A model generated the notes under the pieces. It did not search any database and was not told where the DNA came from. It worked only from the letters and a program-made list of their open reading frames with translations. The translations under genes were made by a program, and so were the position numbers. From contig CM057458.1 in NCBI GenBank assembly GCA_016271365.2, positions 199,116,501-199,180,500 on the forward strand: a stretch of 64,000 nt of DNA. The letters run 5' to 3'. Source of the DNA: Neoceratodus forsteri. Its lineage: Eukaryota; Chordata; Ceratodontiformes; Ceratodontidae. This document shows positions 31,456 to 41,948 of the stretch, piece by piece. How positions within the stretch are numbered: position 1 is the stretch's first letter; the number at the start of each line of letters is the position of its first letter.

Positions 31456-31619
31456 TTGGTGGTTTTGTGATAGAAATGGTAAAAAGCTACAAAGGAAAAA
31501 AAAAGCAATGTAAACTACTTATACTGTTGTATATTTCATCAAAAAATAAATGCCATCTCACATTTTGCTCACCCAATGCTTGTTGGAGTGTGGAGAGTGG
31601 GGGTGGGTGGGAGTAGGGG

Positions 31620-31705
31620 TAGGGCTGGTAACACTAACATCGAATTTCCAAACTTTTGTCACTGTAATGACAACCCTAACTGATGCATTAAAAAAGTTTT
31701 TTTGT
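31620..31705 (+). repeat. Dispersed repeat family C, copy 2
   Basis: CATCGAATTTCCAAACTTTT, GACAACCCTAACTGATGCAT and a T-run match the blocks at 44900-44970 and, inverted, 19322-19400. Confidence 0.7.
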
Positions 31706-31875
31706 GATGAATTTCTCGTGTTTTTGAGAAAGTGTAATGTTACTCCCACTGCACTCCCATCATGCACACATTTTTTAATTGTCTCTGATTTTCATGTGTT
31801 AGCATAGGGCCCAGGGGTCCCTATGCTCCCGTCTATGCATAAGTGTACTGATATTTTAATGATATCACATCTCTG

Positions 31876-31990
31876 TGTGGGAGCACAGGGCAGGGCCCTC
31901 TGGGCCCTGCGCTCCCACTACTGCATAATGTGGGGCCCTGCACTCCCATTATTGCATAATGGGATCCAAATGTGGGAGCACAGGGCCCAT
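31876..31990. repeat. Nested inverted repeats around GGGCCCTG
   Basis: GTGGGAGCACAGGGCAGGG pairs with CTGGGCCCTGCGCTCCCAC at 31878-31919. A further GGGGCCCTGCACTCCCATTA / AATGGGA...GTGGGAGCACAGGGCCC arrangement follows to about 31990. Non-coding. Confidence 0.75.
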
Positions 31991-32229
31991 GTACCCATAA
32001 ATATAGAGACATAGCTCATGCCTGGAGCCATTCCAGGTAACACTTGTGCTGCAAAAGTTGCAATATCTCAGGAACCATAGGAACGTTGGAAAACATTTCT
32101 TCACAATTGTATTCATGGCCTGGCCACCTCCAGGCATGCTTAAAGGTGTACTAAGCTATGCTTAGCAAAAATCCATATCTCGAATTCTTTTCAAGCTATA
32201 GCCACCGAAAGGCACCATGACAGTCACAA

Positions 32230-33285
32230 TGGTATCCTATGGGGAAAATTTGTTCCTTTAGAGTGCTGTAACTATAGAACCATTGTCCATTTCTTCACCA
32301 AACCATCATAGGGCATATATGTGGGGGCAAGGGCTTGCTACCCTGCAAATTTCAGTCAAAAAGCCCTGTTTTCTTGCTATGAAGTGGCAAAGAAACTGAT
32401 TTTTGAGGCTAGTTACCTGCTTTCACTTAAGATCATATATATGTTTCACCCCCATATGCTAAAATAGGAAACTTTAAAGTTTAATAACTTTTGAATGGAA
32501 TAATATTTTTTCACCAAACCTTAAAAAGGTAATAATCTGTGAGGCAAATGCTTTCTACCCTGAAAATTTCAGACAACAACCTAAAGCTGTTTCTGAGATC
32601 CAGGTGGACAAAGAAATGTAAAAAAAACACAGGTTTTTCTGTTTTTTCAACACTCTGTATCTCAGAAACCACACAACGGATACCCATAACATTCAGAAAG
32701 TCAGGAGACATATCCCTAGAAATAATGCAAGCCAGATATCATGCAAATCCACTGAAGAGTTTCAAAGTTATTAATGTTTAAAAATTCCAGTTTAACATAG
32801 AGTTACCTTGTTATCCTATGGGAACATTTACAACTTTGGAGTTCTGTAACTATGGGACCAGTGTAAATTTCTTCACTAAACCAGCAAAGAGCACATCTGT
32901 GGGGCAAGTGCTTGACACCTAGTAAATTTCAGCCCAGAAGTCCTAACTGTTTTCTTGCTATGAATTGGCAAAGAAACAGATTTTTGGGGCTGTTTATCTG
33001 CTTTCACTTTCAGATCATATATTTTTTCCCATAGGCTATAATGGGAAACTAAGGCCATTTCTGAGATCCAGACAGACAAAGAAATGTCAAAAAACACAGA
33101 TTGTTCTGTTTTTTCAACGCTCTGTATCTCGGAAACCACACAACAGATTCCCACAAAATTTGGCAGGTTAAGAAACCTACCCCTAGACATTAAGCGTTCA
33201 TGCAAATCTGTTAAAGAGTTCTAAAGTTATCAAGGTTCAAACATTCGGGTTTAACATAGAAGTTACCTTTTGCCCTAACGATACA
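32230..33285 (+). repeat. Dispersed non-coding repeat, family B, tandem copy
   Basis: Unit 1 (about 32230-32815) and unit 2 (about 32816-33285) share TTCTTGCTATGAA-TGGCAAAGAAAC, CTTTCACTT-AGATCATATAT, TTTTTTCAAC-CTCTGTATCTC, GAAACCACACAAC, and AGTT-CAAAGTTATTAA or its variant before TTTAACATAGA. Unit 2 lacks about 110 bp in the middle (the part holding TTAATAACTTTTGAATGG). A less similar partial unit may precede at about 32040-32225. The family also occurs at 21545-21935. No protein is encoded. Confidence 0.8.
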
Positions 33286-33424
33286 GACACTACCGTGCTA
33301 GTATAATAAGTTCATTGGTTAAACATGACCTTCAAAATTCTTTAATATTTCCTTACGTAAGCATCCCCTTCTGGGAGTGCTTACAAGAGTGACCATCTCC
33401 TCTCACTCTTTTCCATGTTTGGTC

Positions 33425-33650
33425 AATGGGTTTTATTAATTTTTTATTTATTTAAATCTCAGATTATAAATACCTTTGAGCTCGAGGCAGCTCATTTACA
33501 AAGGTTCCATGTTAAAGGAAATGGTTACAATAAAGCAGGGAGGTACAGACAACATTCAGGGTTTCATGAGAGCATAGCAAGTCAGATAGTAAATATGTGG
33601 GAACAGTGCTATACACTCAAGGTTACAAGCAAGCATAGTAAACCATAAGG
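33425..33650 (-). mobile_element. LINE 3' untranslated tail (type T1)
   Basis: On the minus strand, CCTTTGTAAATGAGCTGCC and GAGCTCAAAGGTATTTATAA precede an AAATAAATAAAAAA tail ending near 33431. This parallels the plus-strand tail at 14770-14840. Confidence 0.55.
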
Positions 33651-33659
33651 TACATTTGA

Positions 33660-34028
33660 AGAAACATTGCTAGTCAGGGGTGAGAGTGAAAGGGGGAGAG
33701 TAAGGGAGAGGTATGGAGAGAGGAGAAGTGCAGAATCTAGACAGAGAAGGAAAATATGGCAGCCAGAGGCCTTGTCATAGAGTGAGAGGGAGGGGAGGCT
33801 AAGGTGGGAGAAGGGATACAGGAGGGGAAAGGAGGGTGGAGGAAGGGATAGCAAGATAAGGGAGAGTGGGCAACAGAGGGTCTGGCAAGTCCAGGAAGAG
33901 GGAGATCAGTGGATAAGAGCAGGAAGGGGGCCACTGGTTGGATGGAGCCAGTGCACCTCCTCAAGTATTTAGTGGGCCAGTTTTTGGGTATGGGAGAGGC
34001 TGGTGAGAGAGAGAGAGAGAGAGAGACA
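33660..34028. repeat. Purine-rich (GA) tract with GA microsatellite
   Basis: Long strand-asymmetric GA-rich sequence ending in (GA)n at about 34004-34025. The S/L/P-rich minus-strand frames at 33609-34195 are composition artefacts. Confidence 0.7.
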
Positions 34029-34550
34029 CCAGCTGTCCAGTGGCTCAGGGCTTCGGCTCTGGCCCAGGATTCAGGCCTGGCGATTTGGCGATGAAGTCTG
34101 CTTGGGAAAGGAGGGTGGCCTAGGACACTGTGGACATTTATGGGGACTGGGTCCTTTGGGGGAGCTGCAGCCCTGGGGAGGAATTGGTGGTCCACTTATG
34201 TGCTCCGAGGCACTGGGGTGGGATGGGGCCTAGTTCCTGTATGGTGTCTGGATCTGAGGAATGGTAGGGATGGTGCAGTGGTGGCAGTCTGTGTCATTGG
34301 GTCTGGTGGTGGTAGCAGCTTGTCTACCCCATACCTGTGTGGCACTCTGTTTCTTGTGAGACAGCCTGCAGGGAGAGAGAAGGGACCTGATGAGTCCTCT
34401 AGATTACCTGTGTTTCAGCTACATCCAAGGATGCTGGGGGCCTGGGCTTCGAGCCCTGAGTTGCAGAAAGAGGGAGATCCACAGGCTGAGAGAGATGCAG
34501 CTCATGTTAGCCACCTTGTGAGTATTGGGTTTGAGCAGTGTGCAGAGAGT
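34028..34550 (+). mobile_element. Possible diverged tRNA-headed SINE
   Basis: CCAGCTGTCCAGTGGCTCAG and CAGGCCTGGCGATTTGG resemble the first 70 bases of the SINE at 41948 (minus). The body is too diverged to confirm. A 137-codon frame across it has no known domain. Confidence 0.35.
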
Positions 34551-34559
34551 TGAGGTGCC

Positions 34560-34790
34560 ATTGGGGTTACACCCTATATTTGATTGTACTATCTGTTATT
34601 ACCTTTAATAGTATAAATTGTGATGGTGTACTGTCCAGTGCATATTTTTATTGTTTGTGATTACTTAATTTGTTATATCTTATATTGTGTACCAGTTGTA
34701 TGTTTTGTAGTATTTTCTGCCTGTTTTAGGACCTCCTTGTAAATGAGCATACTGAATGCAGTTATTTCCTGCCAATAAACTTGACTTGAC
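34560..34790 (+). mobile_element. Possible LINE 3' tail (type T1 variant)
   Basis: TTTTAGGACCTCCTTGTAAA + TGAGC near 34724, then CAATAAACTTGACTTGAC, resembles the T1 tails at 14771 and 33500 but ends in a different short repeat. Confidence 0.35.
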
Positions 34791-35008
34791 TAACCTGACT
34801 TGGGTTAGCCCATGAGGTTTAAGTGTGTGTGGCCTGGTAATGCTGCTGCCTGAAGTAGATCCCCTTGGCTCTGTGGAAATCCAGCATTGAGAACTTCTTG
34901 GCCTAAGTTATTGTGCCGTGGTTCTGGGCCACTGATAAAGCTGTTTCTCCCTCTATGTTGTGCCCCCAGTTCCTGGGAGCTGTTTGTTTTCCAGTAATAA
35001 ATTAATTA

Positions 35009-35703
35009 CAGTTGAATTTGTGCATACAACCGGAATGTGCATACAACCAGAATGCCACAGAAATGAATGGTGCATATTGAAATCAATGGGGACCCATTTA
35101 CAAATGTAACACACATACTCACAAATATACCTAAGCCATCTTAAATGCTGGTAAATGTTATTTTAAGCAATATGAGAAGTGGCAACCTATGCCATAGCAT
35201 ATTATATTTTTTTTTGCTAAACTGAACACTCCCTGATGCTGACCCACTTCTGCTGCTGCAAGCGAGAGTGAATGCGGCTTTCAGTGAGTAGCATGAATTT
35301 TGAAGTAAGATCCATTTCTGTCAGTCCATCACCCTCTGTGAGTTAATCAGAACTGAAAACTAACAGCAATCACTATCACTATGGGTGCAGGGGGAAGGGG
35401 GTGAGAACAGGTTTAACTGGGCTCTGGCATTTGTCAGGTGATTAGTGGATTAGCTACCATTGACAATCTAGTGGCTGCAAGGAAATGACAACTAAATGCA
35501 GCTGTCAAAGAGGTGACAAAGACATTCTGGGGACCTGCTGGGGATCATGTCAAGATGAAAAAATTTGCATATAACTGAAAACTGTGTGCATACAAACAGA
35601 ATAATTATCATTGCTAGAAGAGGGCAAGAACTGGGACTTCATTTTTTTGTGCATACATCCAGAATGTGCACACATCCAAAAGGCATACAAGTGGAATCCA
35701 CTG
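35009..35703. mobile_element. Pogo/Tigger-like non-autonomous DNA element
   Basis: Begins CAGTTGAATTTGTGCATAC and ends with GGAATCCACTG, flanked on both sides by TA. Subterminal motifs repeat in both halves (GTGCATACAACCGGAATGTG near 35022; GTGCATACATCCAGAATGTG near 35649). The left end also carries TTGAAATCAATGGGGA, a phrase typical of Tigger-type vertebrate elements. TA target sites with CAG...CTG ends are characteristic of the pogo branch of Tc1/mariner. No DDE transposase is present in the 695 bp. Confidence 0.7.
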
Positions 35704-36010
35704 TAGTTTTATTTTTTCATTAGTGTGTGGCCTCCTGCTGTTGTTTATGAATTTAAATGCTGCCTGCTAACTTTAGCTTGCCTCCACAGTTTTAGTCGCC
35801 ATGTCTGCAGTCCTTCCCCTGGTTTGGTGGCTTTTGCAACCGATTGCTGAACCCTAGAGCTACTATCAGGTGTATGCTATCTTTATTCTCACCCTCTCTC
35901 TCTGGATGGTTCTTTGCAAGGTTGGCATACCTCCCTTTATTTTTCCATCACGCCCCTAGACGCATTGGGAGAGGTGACTTACTTTTAGTTGTATGTTAAT
36001 GTATAATTTT

Positions 36011-36617
36011 TTTTTAACTTATTATTTATCCCCCTATGGCCCCAGATCCTTCTTTCTTTCAGATCCTCCAATCTACCACTCTTCCAAGTCCATGGTGGAG
36101 TCTACCCCTAGAGTGTGCGCCCACCTCAAGTTATGCAAGTTACTCCCGGTTAACCCTCCGGGCAGGGCAAGGAAGGCTCCTCTTACCTTTCCCTGGACCT
36201 CAGGGAAGCATGCATGCACAGTGGAGTCTGGCCCTTTGCATCATGGAAGCAGAGCAGGGGGATCATTGTCTGGGGAATTTTTCCTTCATTGATTTGATCC
36301 CTTGATGTCGGCATGCAATGAGGACCAACGAGCCGGCACATGCCGATACATGCGTCCGCTCCTGACTCTGCCAGCGTCATCCCTCCATGCTGTCTCGACC
36401 GCGCCGGCACCCCCAGGTTCCCCCAGAAGATGGTGGTAAAGTGGCAAGACAATCTCCCCAGCCCTCCACAGAGAAGGAGAGCAGCTGTTGGGCGCTGGAT
36501 CCTTCTCTCCCCCAGCCAGCTCCCAATGGCCCAAGTCCACACCCAAACCTGAGTCGCCGGCATGGGGTGAGGTGTGGTGTCCAGTGCCTCAACCCTCAGC
36601 GCCACCAGGCCAGCCTA
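36011..36617 (-). mobile_element. tRNA-headed long SINE, copy 4, with target-site duplication
   Basis: Minus-strand start GGCTGGCCTGGTGGCGCTGA, then GGGTTGAGGCACTGG and box B-like GGCGACTCAGGTTTGGG. Its poly-A tail is the T run at 36008-36015. TTAATGTATAATTT flanks it at 35997-36010 and 36618-36631, a 14-bp target-site duplication. The 607-bp length matches copies 2 and 5. The 140-codon minus frame here is not a gene. Confidence 0.88.
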
Positions 36618-36659
36618 TTAATGTATAATTTAATGTATGTATTCTAGTTCACTTATGTT

Positions 36660-38345
36660 AGCAATGGAAAAGCAGGGGGAGATACCTAATCCAGTCAATA
36701 GAAGCACTCTGGATAGGGGTGTTGATATTAGTCCTTTCACAGAAGAAAGGGTTCTGAAAGAACTCTTAAAACTGAAGGTGGATGAAGCAATGGGGCCTGA
36801 TGGGATTTATCCCAGAATTCTAAAAGAACTAAGGGGAGAACTAGTAACACCACTGACTACTCCTTTTTAATGAATCATAGGAGGATGGTGTGGTACTTGA
36901 GGATTGGAGGAGGATGGTTGTGATTCCCCTTCACAAAAGTGGGAGCAAGACAGAGACAGGAAACTACAGACCTGCCAGTTTGACCTCAGTGTTAGGGAAA
37001 ACGATGGAAACACTTCTGAAGGAAAGAATTGTTGAGTACCTAGGGCCAGTGGGGCACAGGACCCAAGACAGCATGGATTCACAGTGGGAAGGTCATGTCA
37101 GACAAATCTAATTGATTTCTTTGACTGGGTAACCAAAGTAGTATACCATTGGGGGCTGTGGACATGACCTACCTAGACCTTAGCAAGGCATTTGACACAG
37201 TCCTGCACAAAAGATTAATAAACAAATTAGCCAGCCTGGGAGTGGGTCCCAGGGTGGTAGCCTGGGTAAAACACTGGCTGGACAACAGGACACAGCAGGC
37301 AATATTTAATGGAGTCCACAGCGAAGAAAGGAGGATTACTAGTGGGGTACTGCAGGGTTCAGTACTGGGGCCGGTCCTTTTTCATGTCTTTATAAGTGAC
37401 ATTGCAGAGGGACTGGAAGGGAAAGTATGTGCAGATGACACAAAGATCTGCAAAAGGGTTGATATGCAAGGTGGGGTGGAAAGGATGAAAAAGGACTTGC
37501 CAAGGTTGGAGGAATGGTCAAATGTATGGCAGCTTAGATTCAACACAAAGAAGTGCAAACTAATGCACCTGGGAAACAAAAATCCAGGGGAGGAGTACAC
37601 AATGGGGGGTGAAATACTGACGACAACAAAAATGGAAAGAGACCTGGGGGTAGTCATATCAGGTGATCTAAAGGTGGGCCAGCAATGTGAGACGGCAGTA
37701 AGGAGGGCTGAGGGGAAACTGGGATGCATGGGGAGAGGAATCACCAGTAGAAAACAAGAAGTTGTTGGCCCTCTGTACAGATAGTTGGTAAGACCACATC
37801 TGGAGTACTGTGTATAGTTCTGGAGACCCCATCTCCTCAAAGACATAGACAGGGTGGAGGCTGTCCAAAGGAGGGCAACCAAAATGGTGCAGAGTCTGCA
37901 CCAGAAGACATATGAAGAAAGACTAAAGGAGCTTAAGATGTATAGCCTTGAGGAAGGGGGGGGGAGCATGATAGAAACTTTCAAATACCTCAAGGGAATC
38001 AACAAAGTACAAGAGGGTAGCATCTTTCAGAAAAAGAGATGTGCAAGAACAAGGAGGCACAATTTGAAGACAGAGGGGGGACGGTTCAGAGGTAATGTGA
38101 GGAAGTATTTCTTCACAGAGAAGGTTGTGGATGCATGGAACAGCCTTCCTGAGGAGGTCATAGAGTCAAAACTAGTGGGGGAATTCAAGAATGCATGGGA
38201 CAGACATAAGGCAATTCTAATGGGTGGGGGCAGGAGGATGTAGGCTGTTGGTTAACTAGGATCTGCAGCTTATCCATTAGGTAGGGAAATGGGTAGACTA
38301 GATGGGCCAAGTGGTCCTTATCTGCCATCAAATTCTATGTTTCTA
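36660..38345 (+). mobile_element. CR1 LINE, 5'-truncated, RT to 3' end
   Basis: Ordered blocks: KVDEAMGPDGIYPRILKELR (36770-36840), VIPLHKSGSKTETGNYRPAS (36920-36980), MTYLDLSKAFDTVLHKRLIN (about 37160-37225), GVLQGSVLGPVLFHVFISDI (37336-37400), then RPHLEYCV and a KMVQSLHQKTYEERLKELKM block, and a RGNVRKYFFTEKVVDAWNSL block at about 38095-38150. The catalytic region reads KVCADDTKI: two residues (LF in sister copies) before ADD are missing, an in-frame 6-bp loss. Frames shift near 36880, 37115 and 37790. The 3' UTR ends with GATGGGCCAAGTGGTCCTTA and TCTGCCATCAAATTCTATGT. Confidence 0.92.
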
Positions 38346-38459
38346 TGTTAGCATAGCCATACTTGTACATATCATCTTAAATTGTGTTGCAAATGCACTG
38401 TATGTATTATACATCTGTTCCCATGTTACCCATCCCCTAGGATGCACCTGGAATCGAGC

Positions 38460-38513
38460 AGTACTCTGCTCAGTGTGCCCTCTTGGTAAAACTTTTTGAT
38501 AAATAAATAAACA
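38460..38513 (+). mobile_element. LINE-type 3' tail
   Basis: GCCCTCTTGGTAAAACTTTT + TGATAAATAAATAAAC resembles the tail at 46960-47000 (GGGTAAACTTTTTGAATAAA). Probably the truncated end of another LINE. Confidence 0.4.
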
Positions 38514-38640
38514 TGATACTTTCACAACATATTCAGCTATTGCAGCAAATAACTAGATGAGTGCAGAATTCACAACACCACCTGTTTAGTTACATCTAAA
38601 TTATAGTTATAGCAAAACCACCACTGTGCATCATTACATT

Positions 38641-38765
38641 ATAGAATAAAGTATGGGGTGGAGTGTATAAACTTCGAGCTTACACACTCAACCCCATATT
38701 TTATTTTATATAATTGCTGGGTCTTCCTTTTTGGCCACAGCAATTAAATAAAATAAAAAAAGACA
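38641..38765. repeat. Two adjacent hairpins
   Basis: AAAGTATGGGGTGGAGTGTA pairs with TACACACTCAACCCCATATT (38649-38704), directly followed by ATAATTGCTGGGTC / GGCCACAGCAATTA (38708-38752). The TTTATTTTAT and ATAAAATAAA ends also pair. MITE-like; no coding. Confidence 0.7.
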
Positions 38766-38769
38766 TTCC

Positions 38770-39600
38770 TGACTTCTGTGCAGTTACAGTCTGCTTAGGC
38801 TTGAGTGTGCAGTCTGCGCTCATTTTTATTTATTTATTAAAAGTTTTTTAATTCATTTATTTCTACCTGCAGTTTTGTTTTTGGTGTTCTGTCTTGATTA
38901 TTTTTGTTTGGCAGTCACTTACCACTGAGTCTGAGTGGTGGTTTTGTCTGTGGTGGAAAGGCATGGTGGCCAGCAGTCTGGGAGGAAGAGCTGCAGGGGG
39001 CACATGCACAGAGCATGGGAAACCATGCACATGTTTGCTGTAATAAACACTCCTTTATTACAGAAAATAACAGAAGAGCCAGTTATTATAAATACTTATT
39101 TAATAGTGCAACAGATTACGCATCATTACATGGCTTTCCTGAACAATAGACAATCTCAGTGTATTAAATAATTATCCCCTGATCTTGAAAAGTTTTAACA
39201 TACCTCTTTCTGAGATCAAGCTCATTAAATAAATTTGACATTGTTACCAGAACTGCAAATGGTTCTGTAGAGAAATAGAAAAAAATTGTAAACAATATTC
39301 CACGCTCATATAATCACAACAGGGTCAGTTATGTAACTTTAAGGACTTAAAGAGAGTTACAGGATATAAACCCCACTACTTCTTTTAAAAAATCTCTCTT
39401 GAAGAAATAATATATATGTTGGAGATGTAAAAACAATTAAATAAACTTATCCACATTGTCTGGTCCTGTACCAAAATATCTCCCATGTGGACACAAATTA
39501 CTGACTTCTGTTCAGGGATCCTTAAAACCCAAGTCTCTCCTAATTGTGTACTATGTGTACTGTGAGATTGTAATTCATTGCACTTCCTACCATAAAACAC
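38770..39600. other. No recognised feature
   Basis: AT-rich non-coding sequence. The frames at 38904-39171 have no domain. Confidence 0.4.
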
Positions 39601-39639
39601 CAAATACTGGTTGTTATCTGCAGTTTTAGGGCTAAAATG

Positions 39640-40270
39640 GAGAAAAGGGGGAAGTGCTGCTGGTGACGGATTTCACTCTGAGGGGGCACTAGTCAGTGAG
39701 CCCGCTCATGATGGGGCAATACTGGAATCAGTACTCACTAACAGGGACAGTGTTGTGGATGTCAAGTTGGGAGGCCACCTGGGGACCAGTGATCACCGTA
39801 CATTGTGGTTCAATATAAGGATCACTGTGGAATCAAATCACACAAGGGTGAGGGTCCTAGACTTCAGGAGGGTAGACTTTATAAAGATGGGTGAATGCCT
39901 CAGGGGTGCCCTGGCAGAGGCAGATGATCTGGTGGGTGGAGGAACAGTGGACAAAGCTAAAGGGGATATAGTTAAGGTGAAAAACCTATCCATCAAGCAG
40001 GTGAGCAAGAGCAAGAGGAGAGAGACCACTGTTGTTCTCAAAAGCGGTGGCAGAAAAGATAAAGGCTACAAAAGGGTAGCATTCAGAAGGTATAAGAAGA
40101 TGCAGAGAGAGGAGGATAGAGAGGCGTATCAGGGGAAATACAGGGAAGCTGGGAAAGCAGGAAGGAGTGCAAAGGTGCAAACTGAAGAGAGAATAGCCCA
40201 GGCAATAACAAAAGGGGGCACATTTTTTAGGTATGTAAGCAAAAAGGGATTGGTAGTCGTCAATACCACT
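39640..40270 (+). mobile_element. CR1 LINE fragment, endonuclease C-terminus and linker
   Basis: A single open frame (39611-40309) carries a LDSVLTNRDSVVDVKLGGHL-like segment and LGTSDHRTLWF, the SDH motif that ends the APE-type endonuclease. It then carries VRVLDFRRVDFIKMGECLRG and FRRYKKMQREEDREAYQ, the linker before reverse transcriptase. It stops where an opposite-strand CR1 begins at about 40272. Confidence 0.85.
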
Positions 40271-40271
40271 T

Positions 40272-40545
40272 CACCCACTGTGTACCCTGCCTGTGGGTTT
40301 CTGTGCTGAAAGTGCATTATTTTGCATTTTTTCATACTGAAACCCTGCTGCCATACCCTTGACCACTCCTCTAGCTTTCTCACGACTCTGCTCATCCTTT
40401 CCAGACCCCAGAAGTGTCCTCCCTATTACAGATTTTGTCATCTGCAAAGAGGCAGACCTTCCCTTCCAGCTCGTCTGCAATGCCACTTATAAAGACATTA
40501 AAGAGAACCAGTCCCAGCACTGATCCCTGAGGCACACTATTTATT
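40272..40545 (-). mobile_element. CR1 LINE fragment (RT palm), 3' piece of a split copy
   Basis: Minus-strand palm region: LVLFNVFISGIADELEGKVCLFADDTKSV-like translation, with the catalytic FADD encoded near 40434. It is interrupted exactly at GAGGCACACTA by the 3' tail of another LINE at 40546. The upstream part of the same CR1 resumes at about 43101. Confidence 0.8.
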
Positions 40546-41381
40546 TTATTTAATCATTTGTTAACCGGGTTGGGACTCTAGACAATGTCCTTTTTCAGGT
40601 CCGACCCGGACACACCACAAACAACAATACATATAAACAAACATTAACAATTACATTTAGACCTACCTAACAAAAATGATTTAAACATCCTCTTAAAACA
40701 ACTCTGAGACATGATTTGACGAAGTGCTAAGGGCATAGCATTCCAAAGGGATGGGGCTGCAAAATAAAAAGACCTTTGGCCATTCAGAGTTTTCACTATT
40801 GGGAGATTTAACAAAATCCAATTTGCAGACCTCAATTTGGGAAGGGACAAGTGAACTGAAACCATATCTGCCAATGGGAATCTATGTGAAAAAAGAAGTT
40901 TATAAAGCAAACAACCAGAAAAATAATTAATTATTTCCCTTGATGATAACCAACCTAAATGGAAATACAAAGAGCAATGATGAGTCCTGAGTGGAACCAA
41001 TAAAATAAACCTACATATATTATTATACACTACAGACAATGCATTATATTCCTTAACATTCAAATTCTGATATAAATAACAAACATAATCAAAATGTGGT
41101 AATAATGAGCCAACCACAATCGATTTTCTGGTTTCAAAAGAAAAAAATGATCAAAACTTAAACAAAATACCCAATTTCTAGTTTATAATTTGACAAACAC
41201 ACTTAACTTGCAAGGAAAAATTTAAACCACAGTTCAGCCACATACCCAAATATTTAAATTGGGTAACTTGATCTATTACAGCACAATCCCCATCAAAGAG
41301 CAGTAAACAAGGATCATCTTTCAACATAAATGGAGAACAAAGATCATTGATTTCATTTTTTTAATTTAAAATCATCAAATT
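40546..41381 (-). mobile_element. LINE of the CR1/L2/Rex1 group (T2 tail), 3' part
   Basis: The 3' tail TTTATTTTATTTAATCATTT with CCGGGTTGGGAC and TTTTTCAGGTCCGACCCGG (minus-strand element) is followed upstream by a 157-codon frame (41117-40644). That frame contains GSLLPHFDYVCYLYQNL, ICRFILLVPLRTHH and SFYFAAPSLWNAMPLALRQ, the C-terminal ORF2 blocks of Jockey-superfamily LINEs. It is split by the SINE at 41382-41948 and continues beyond it. Clade (Rex1 versus L2 or CR1) is not settled. Confidence 0.8.
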
Positions 41382-41948
41382 ATTATTTTTTTTTGTATTA
41401 TCTTTTTTCACCCCCTACGTGCTCCCCGGCAGCCACTCTTTCAGGCTTGCCAAGGCAGTCCCCTGACTCATCTGTCCTCCAAGACTCCACCCTCAGATCG
41501 CAGCCGATCCCCAGGGTGACCCGGCATAAACCTTAGCCGGATGGGTCCCCCTCCTTCGAGGGGGAAGGCACCAGCCAAGGGACAGACCAGTGCTCCTACT
41601 TTAGCCCCAGGGATGCTGCTGAGGTGGGGAGCTTGGTAGGACTTTGATGGCCTCAGAGCGCTGAGCAGCCATCATCTGGCTACCATGAAGTGGCATTTCC
41701 GCTTTTCTAGTTACTCCCTCCTTTTTTTCTTGCATGCGTCAGCAGTGCTCCTGGTCTCCACCAGGGGCCGCTGTGGCATGACAAGACCCCACTACCCACC
41801 CCCAGGAAAGGAGGGCAGTCCTGCAGATGCTCGATCCTCTCCCGCCCCTGCCAGCCCCCCATGACCTGAGTCCGTTTCCGAACCCGGGTCGCCGGCGTGG
41901 GATGAGGTAAGGCGCCAGCGCCTCAACCCTCTGCGCCACTGGGCCAGC
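41382..41948 (-). mobile_element. tRNA-headed long SINE, copy 5, with perfect 10-bp target-site duplication
   Basis: TCATCAAATT occurs at 41372-41381 and 41949-41958. Between them a minus-strand SINE starts GAGCTGGCCCAGTGGCGCAG with good box A (TGGCGCAGAGGG) and box B-like GACCCGGGTTCGGAAAC, followed by the shared body (GATCGAGCATCTGCAGGACT, CTCCTTTCCTGGGGGTGGG). The 3' half (41382-41700) is unlike copy 2, with CCGGGTCACCCTGGGGATCG and GAAGGAGGGGGACCC. This is the best-preserved head of the family. Confidence 0.93.

Noticed and set aside
37382..38023. 213-codon minus-strand frame
   Set aside because: Exactly antisense to a plus-strand CR1; serine/leucine-rich with no domain.
39611..40309. 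232-codon open frame as a functional nuclease gene
   Set aside because: Covers only the C-terminal end of a CR1 endonuclease plus linker, is truncated on both sides and has no promoter or splice context.
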